DNA from: Streptomyces nigra
GTDB lineage: Bacteria > Actinomycetota > Actinomycetes > Streptomycetales > Streptomycetaceae
Direction: 5' to 3'
Length of the DNA stretch: 64,000 bases
Assembly: GCF_003074055.1 (NCBI RefSeq)
Contig: NZ_CP029043.1
Location: forward strand, 6,378,501-6,442,500
Positions 62,152 to 64,000 of this stretch are shown here, one piece after another. Under the pieces are notes generated by a model, which was not told the DNA's origin, ran no database searches, and saw only the letters and a program-made list of their open reading frames with translations. Within the stretch, counting starts at the first letter, position 1, and the number at the start of each line of letters is the position of its first letter. The translations under genes were made by a program, and so were the position numbers.

Positions 62152-62667
62152 ATGGAGAACCACGGGCGCGGGTCCGGCCCACGCCCAGCGGGCGGCGCGG
62201 AGGACTCCCTCGAGCCGCGGCCGCCGGACCCACTGCCGTACGAAGGCGTCTGGCGGTTCACCGCCCCCGCCGTGGAGGCGTCGGTCCCGCAGGCACGGCA
62301 CGCCGTGCGGGACCTGCTGTACCGCCAGGGCGTACCGGTCCCGGACGATCTGGTCCAGGGGCTGCTGCTGATCGTCTCGGAGCTGGTGACGAACGCCGTA
62401 CGGCACGCGGCGCTGCTGTCCCCGATGCTCGCCGTGGAGGTCGCCGTCGGCGCGGAGTGGCTGCGGGTGTCCGTCGAGGACAACCACCCCTACCGGCCGA
62501 CCGCCCTGGAGGCCGACCACGGCCAGACCGGGGGCCGGGGGCTGCTCCTGGTCCGTGAGATCACCCGGGAGGCGGGCGGCGTCTGCGACGTCGAGCACAC
62601 GGCGACCGGCGGCAAGGTGATCTGGGCCGCCGTCCCCCTCAAACCGGTCCCGGAGCGCTACCTCTAG
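62152..62667 (+). CDS. ATP-binding anti-sigma-factor-like serine kinase (HATPase_c, RsbW type)
   Basis: 171 aa from ATG 62152. The Bergerat ATP-binding motifs are SELVTNAVRHA (N box), VEDNHPYRP (G1-like) and TGGRGLLLVREITREAG (G2). Streptomyces has dozens of such small kinases that regulate sigma factors or PP2C phosphatase switches. AAGGGTGG about 10 nt upstream supports this start; GTG 62116 or 62119 are alternatives adding 11-12 residues. No cognate sigma or anti-anti-sigma gene lies beside it. Confidence 0.88.
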   Translation: MENHGRGSGPRPAGGAEDSLEPRPPDPLPYEGVWRFTAPAVEASVPQARHAVRDLLYRQGVPVPDDLVQGLLLIVSELVTNAVRHAALLSPMLAVEVAVGAEWLRVSVEDNHPYRPTALEADHGQTGGRGLLLVREITREAGGVCDVEHTATGGKVIWAAVPLKPVPERYL

Positions 62668-62696
62668 GCCGGGCCCCGACGGGCCCGGCGGGGGTG

Positions 62697-63290
62697 TCAC
62701 CAGCCGGCCGACGGGCCCGTCAGCTCGCGGACGGCCGGACGGGCCGCGTCCAGCACGGTCATGAACCAGGCCGAGAACGGCTCCTTGGCGTGCCGCTCGG
62801 CCAGCTCGGCCGCCGTGACGAAGGCGATCTCCCCGATCTCCTCCGGGTCCGGCCGGGGCGCGGCCTGCACCAGGCCGACGAACAGGTGGTTGTACTCCTG
62901 CTCCACCAGGCCCGACTCGGGGTCCGGGTGGTTGTAGCGGACCGTGCCCGCCTCGGCCAGCAGCGACGGCGAGACGCCGAGCTCCTCGAACGTACGCCGG
63001 GCCGCCGCCGCGAAGGGTGCCTCCCCGGGGTAGGGGTGACCGCAGCACGTGTTGGACCAGACACCGGGGGAGTGGTACTTGCCGAGCGCCCGCTGCTGGA
63101 GCAGCAGCCGGCCGTGCTCGTCGAAGAGGAACACGGAGAAGGCGCGGTGCAGCTGCCCGGGCGGCTGATGGGCGGCGAGCTTCTCCGCGGTGCCGATCGT
63201 CACACCGTTCTCGTCGACCAGTTCCAGCAGAATCGCGTCAGCGGCGCCCTTCGACGGGCTCTGCGTCGAGGTGGCAGGTGTGATCGGCAT
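62697..63290 (-). CDS. idi: Isopentenyl-diphosphate delta-isomerase, type 1
   Basis: 197 aa Nudix-fold enzyme. Catalytic Cys is in WSNTCCGHPYPGE and catalytic Glu in EQEYNHLFVG; RAFSVFLFDEHGRLLLQQRA opens the domain. It interconverts isopentenyl and dimethylallyl diphosphate for isoprenoids. ATG 63290 is preferred to 63296 because AAGG is then 8 nt upstream. No mevalonate or carotenoid genes are adjacent. Confidence 0.95.
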   Translation of the reverse strand: MPITPATSTQSPSKGAADAILLELVDENGVTIGTAEKLAAHQPPGQLHRAFSVFLFDEHGRLLLQQRALGKYHSPGVWSNTCCGHPYPGEAPFAAAARRTFEELGVSPSLLAEAGTVRYNHPDPESGLVEQEYNHLFVGLVQAAPRPDPEEIGEIAFVTAAELAERHAKEPFSAWFMTVLDAARPAVRELTGPSAGW

Positions 63291-63417
63291 ACCCATCCTT
63301 CACATCGGTGTTGCGCCCCAAGTGTGCCGTACGAATCAGACACTCCCGGCAAGTGATCGTGCCCGGCGCGGCGGCCGGGGAACCGCCCGCCGGGGGCCGT
63401 ACGCCTGTTCCGACCGG

Positions 63418-64000
63418 TCAGCGACAGAGCCGGGACTCGTGCTGCGCGTGCCCCGCCGGCTCCAGCTGGAAGGTGCAGTGCTCCACGTCGAAGTGGTCGC
63501 CGAGGCAGCCCTGCAACTCGTGCAGCACCTTCTCGTGACCGATGGCGTTCAGGACGTCGGAGCGCACCACCACATGGGCCGAGAGCACCGGCATCCCCGA
63601 GGTGATCGTCCACGCGTGCAGATCGTGGACGTCCTCGACCCCGTCCACGTCCAGGATGTGGGCCCGCACCGAGTCCATGTCGACACCCTTCGGCGCCGAC
63701 TCCAGCAGGACGTCCAGGGTCTCGCGCAGCAGCCTCAGCGTGCGCGGCACGATCATCACGCCGATGACCAGGGAGGCGATCGGGTCGGCGGCCTGCCAGC
63801 CCGTGCCCAGGATCACAGCAGCGGAGACGATCACCGTCAGCGAACCGAGAGTGTCCGCGGCCACCTCCAGGAAGGCGCCGCGTACGTTCAGGCTCTCCTT
63901 CTGGCCCCGCATCAGCAGGGACAGCGAGATCAGATTGGCGACCAGGCCGACCGCGCCGAACACGATCATCAGACCGCCCTCGGTGCCGGCCGGTGTGAAG
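63418..64000 (-). CDS. Cation diffusion facilitator family efflux protein (N-terminus beyond the window)
   Basis: 194 residues are visible; the frame is open to the right edge. LEVAADTLGSLTVIVSAAVI is the fifth membrane helix with an Asp metal ligand, and ADPIASLVIGVMIV the sixth. The cytoplasmic domain (VHDLHAWTITSGMPVLSAHV, FDVEHCTFQLE) is typical. It exports divalent metals such as zinc or cobalt in exchange for protons. The missing part should hold four helices. Confidence 0.92.
   Translation of the reverse strand, partial: FTPAGTEGGLMIVFGAVGLVANLISLSLLMRGQKESLNVRGAFLEVAADTLGSLTVIVSAAVILGTGWQAADPIASLVIGVMIVPRTLRLLRETLDVLLESAPKGVDMDSVRAHILDVDGVEDVHDLHAWTITSGMPVLSAHVVVRSDVLNAIGHEKVLHELQGCLGDHFDVEHCTFQLEPAGHAQHESRLCR

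Overview
The window is chromosomal DNA from a high-GC actinomycete, almost certainly Streptomyces. The support is the very high GC with G/C-rich third codon positions, many GTG and a few TTG starts, purine-rich ribosome-binding sites, and marker families: a WhiB-like protein, an SsgA-like (SALP) sporulation protein, a small two-domain laccase (SLAC), DUF2510, and an SCO6745-family protein. From memory, the gene order resembles the S. coelicolor stretch from the phospholipase C gene near SCO6691 to idi (SCO6750). This was not checked against a database. I see no rRNA, tRNA, CRISPR array, prophage or intact insertion sequence.

Layout. 1-5.2 kb: end of a phospholipase C, a translationally coupled EamA-transporter/PAP2 pair divergent from a TetR regulator with an elaborate operator, and a DUF2510 membrane protein. 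5.2-8.7 kb: a large LAL-like ATPase without a DNA-binding domain and with a TTA (bldA) codon, then an SDR oxidoreductase. 8.7-14.7 kb: a tightly overlapping protocatechuate (beta-ketoadipate) operon pcaIJHGBL divergent from its MarR regulator pcaV; pcaF is missing. 14.7-19.3 kb: a DUF3048 lipoprotein, a zinc alcohol dehydrogenase, and a divergent pair of NHEJ-type enzymes (ATP-dependent ligase and LigD-like polymerase). 19.3-26.3 kb: an extracellular oxidation region with a secreted ThuA/PQQ-type sugar dehydrogenase coupled to a cupredoxin/Ig-like/DUF1080 protein, divergent from the small laccase, then a LacI regulator. 26.3-36.8 kb: a 160-bp inverted-repeat element, a glyoxalase-fold protein, a WhiB-like protein, an acyl-ACP desaturase with tandem operator repeats, dimethylargininase, an ABC-F ATPase with a candidate leader peptide, ssgD, and assorted single genes including endonuclease V.

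36.8-43.6 kb is a four-gene beta-oxidation-type operon (CoA transferase, acyl-CoA dehydrogenase, thiolase, FadB) followed by a convergent MerR regulator. An 11-bp motif recurs in front of the operon and five times in front of the MerR gene, which suggests one regulon. 43.7-64 kb: an amino-acid permease, a PfkB kinase, three secreted hydrolases (M1 aminopeptidase, CocE-type X-Pro peptidase, M14 carboxypeptidase), a BCCT osmolyte transporter, an unrecognised 340-aa protein, a second ABC-F protein, Tex, a 46-aa LPFR-type peptide, the SCO6745-family gene with a TetR-type palindrome, a GlxA-type regulator beside a DJ-1/PfpI paralogue, an enoyl-CoA hydratase, an anti-sigma-like ATPase, idi, and the start of a cation efflux gene.

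Themes. Laccase plus protocatechuate catabolism fits growth on lignin-derived aromatics. Fatty-acid and acyl-CoA turnover, secreted peptidases and developmental regulators fit a soil saprophyte. The most promising points for follow-up are the ABC-F leader peptide, the MerR motif regulon, the cupredoxin-DUF1080 fusion beside the laccase, the pcaF loss, and the 160-bp inverted-repeat element.
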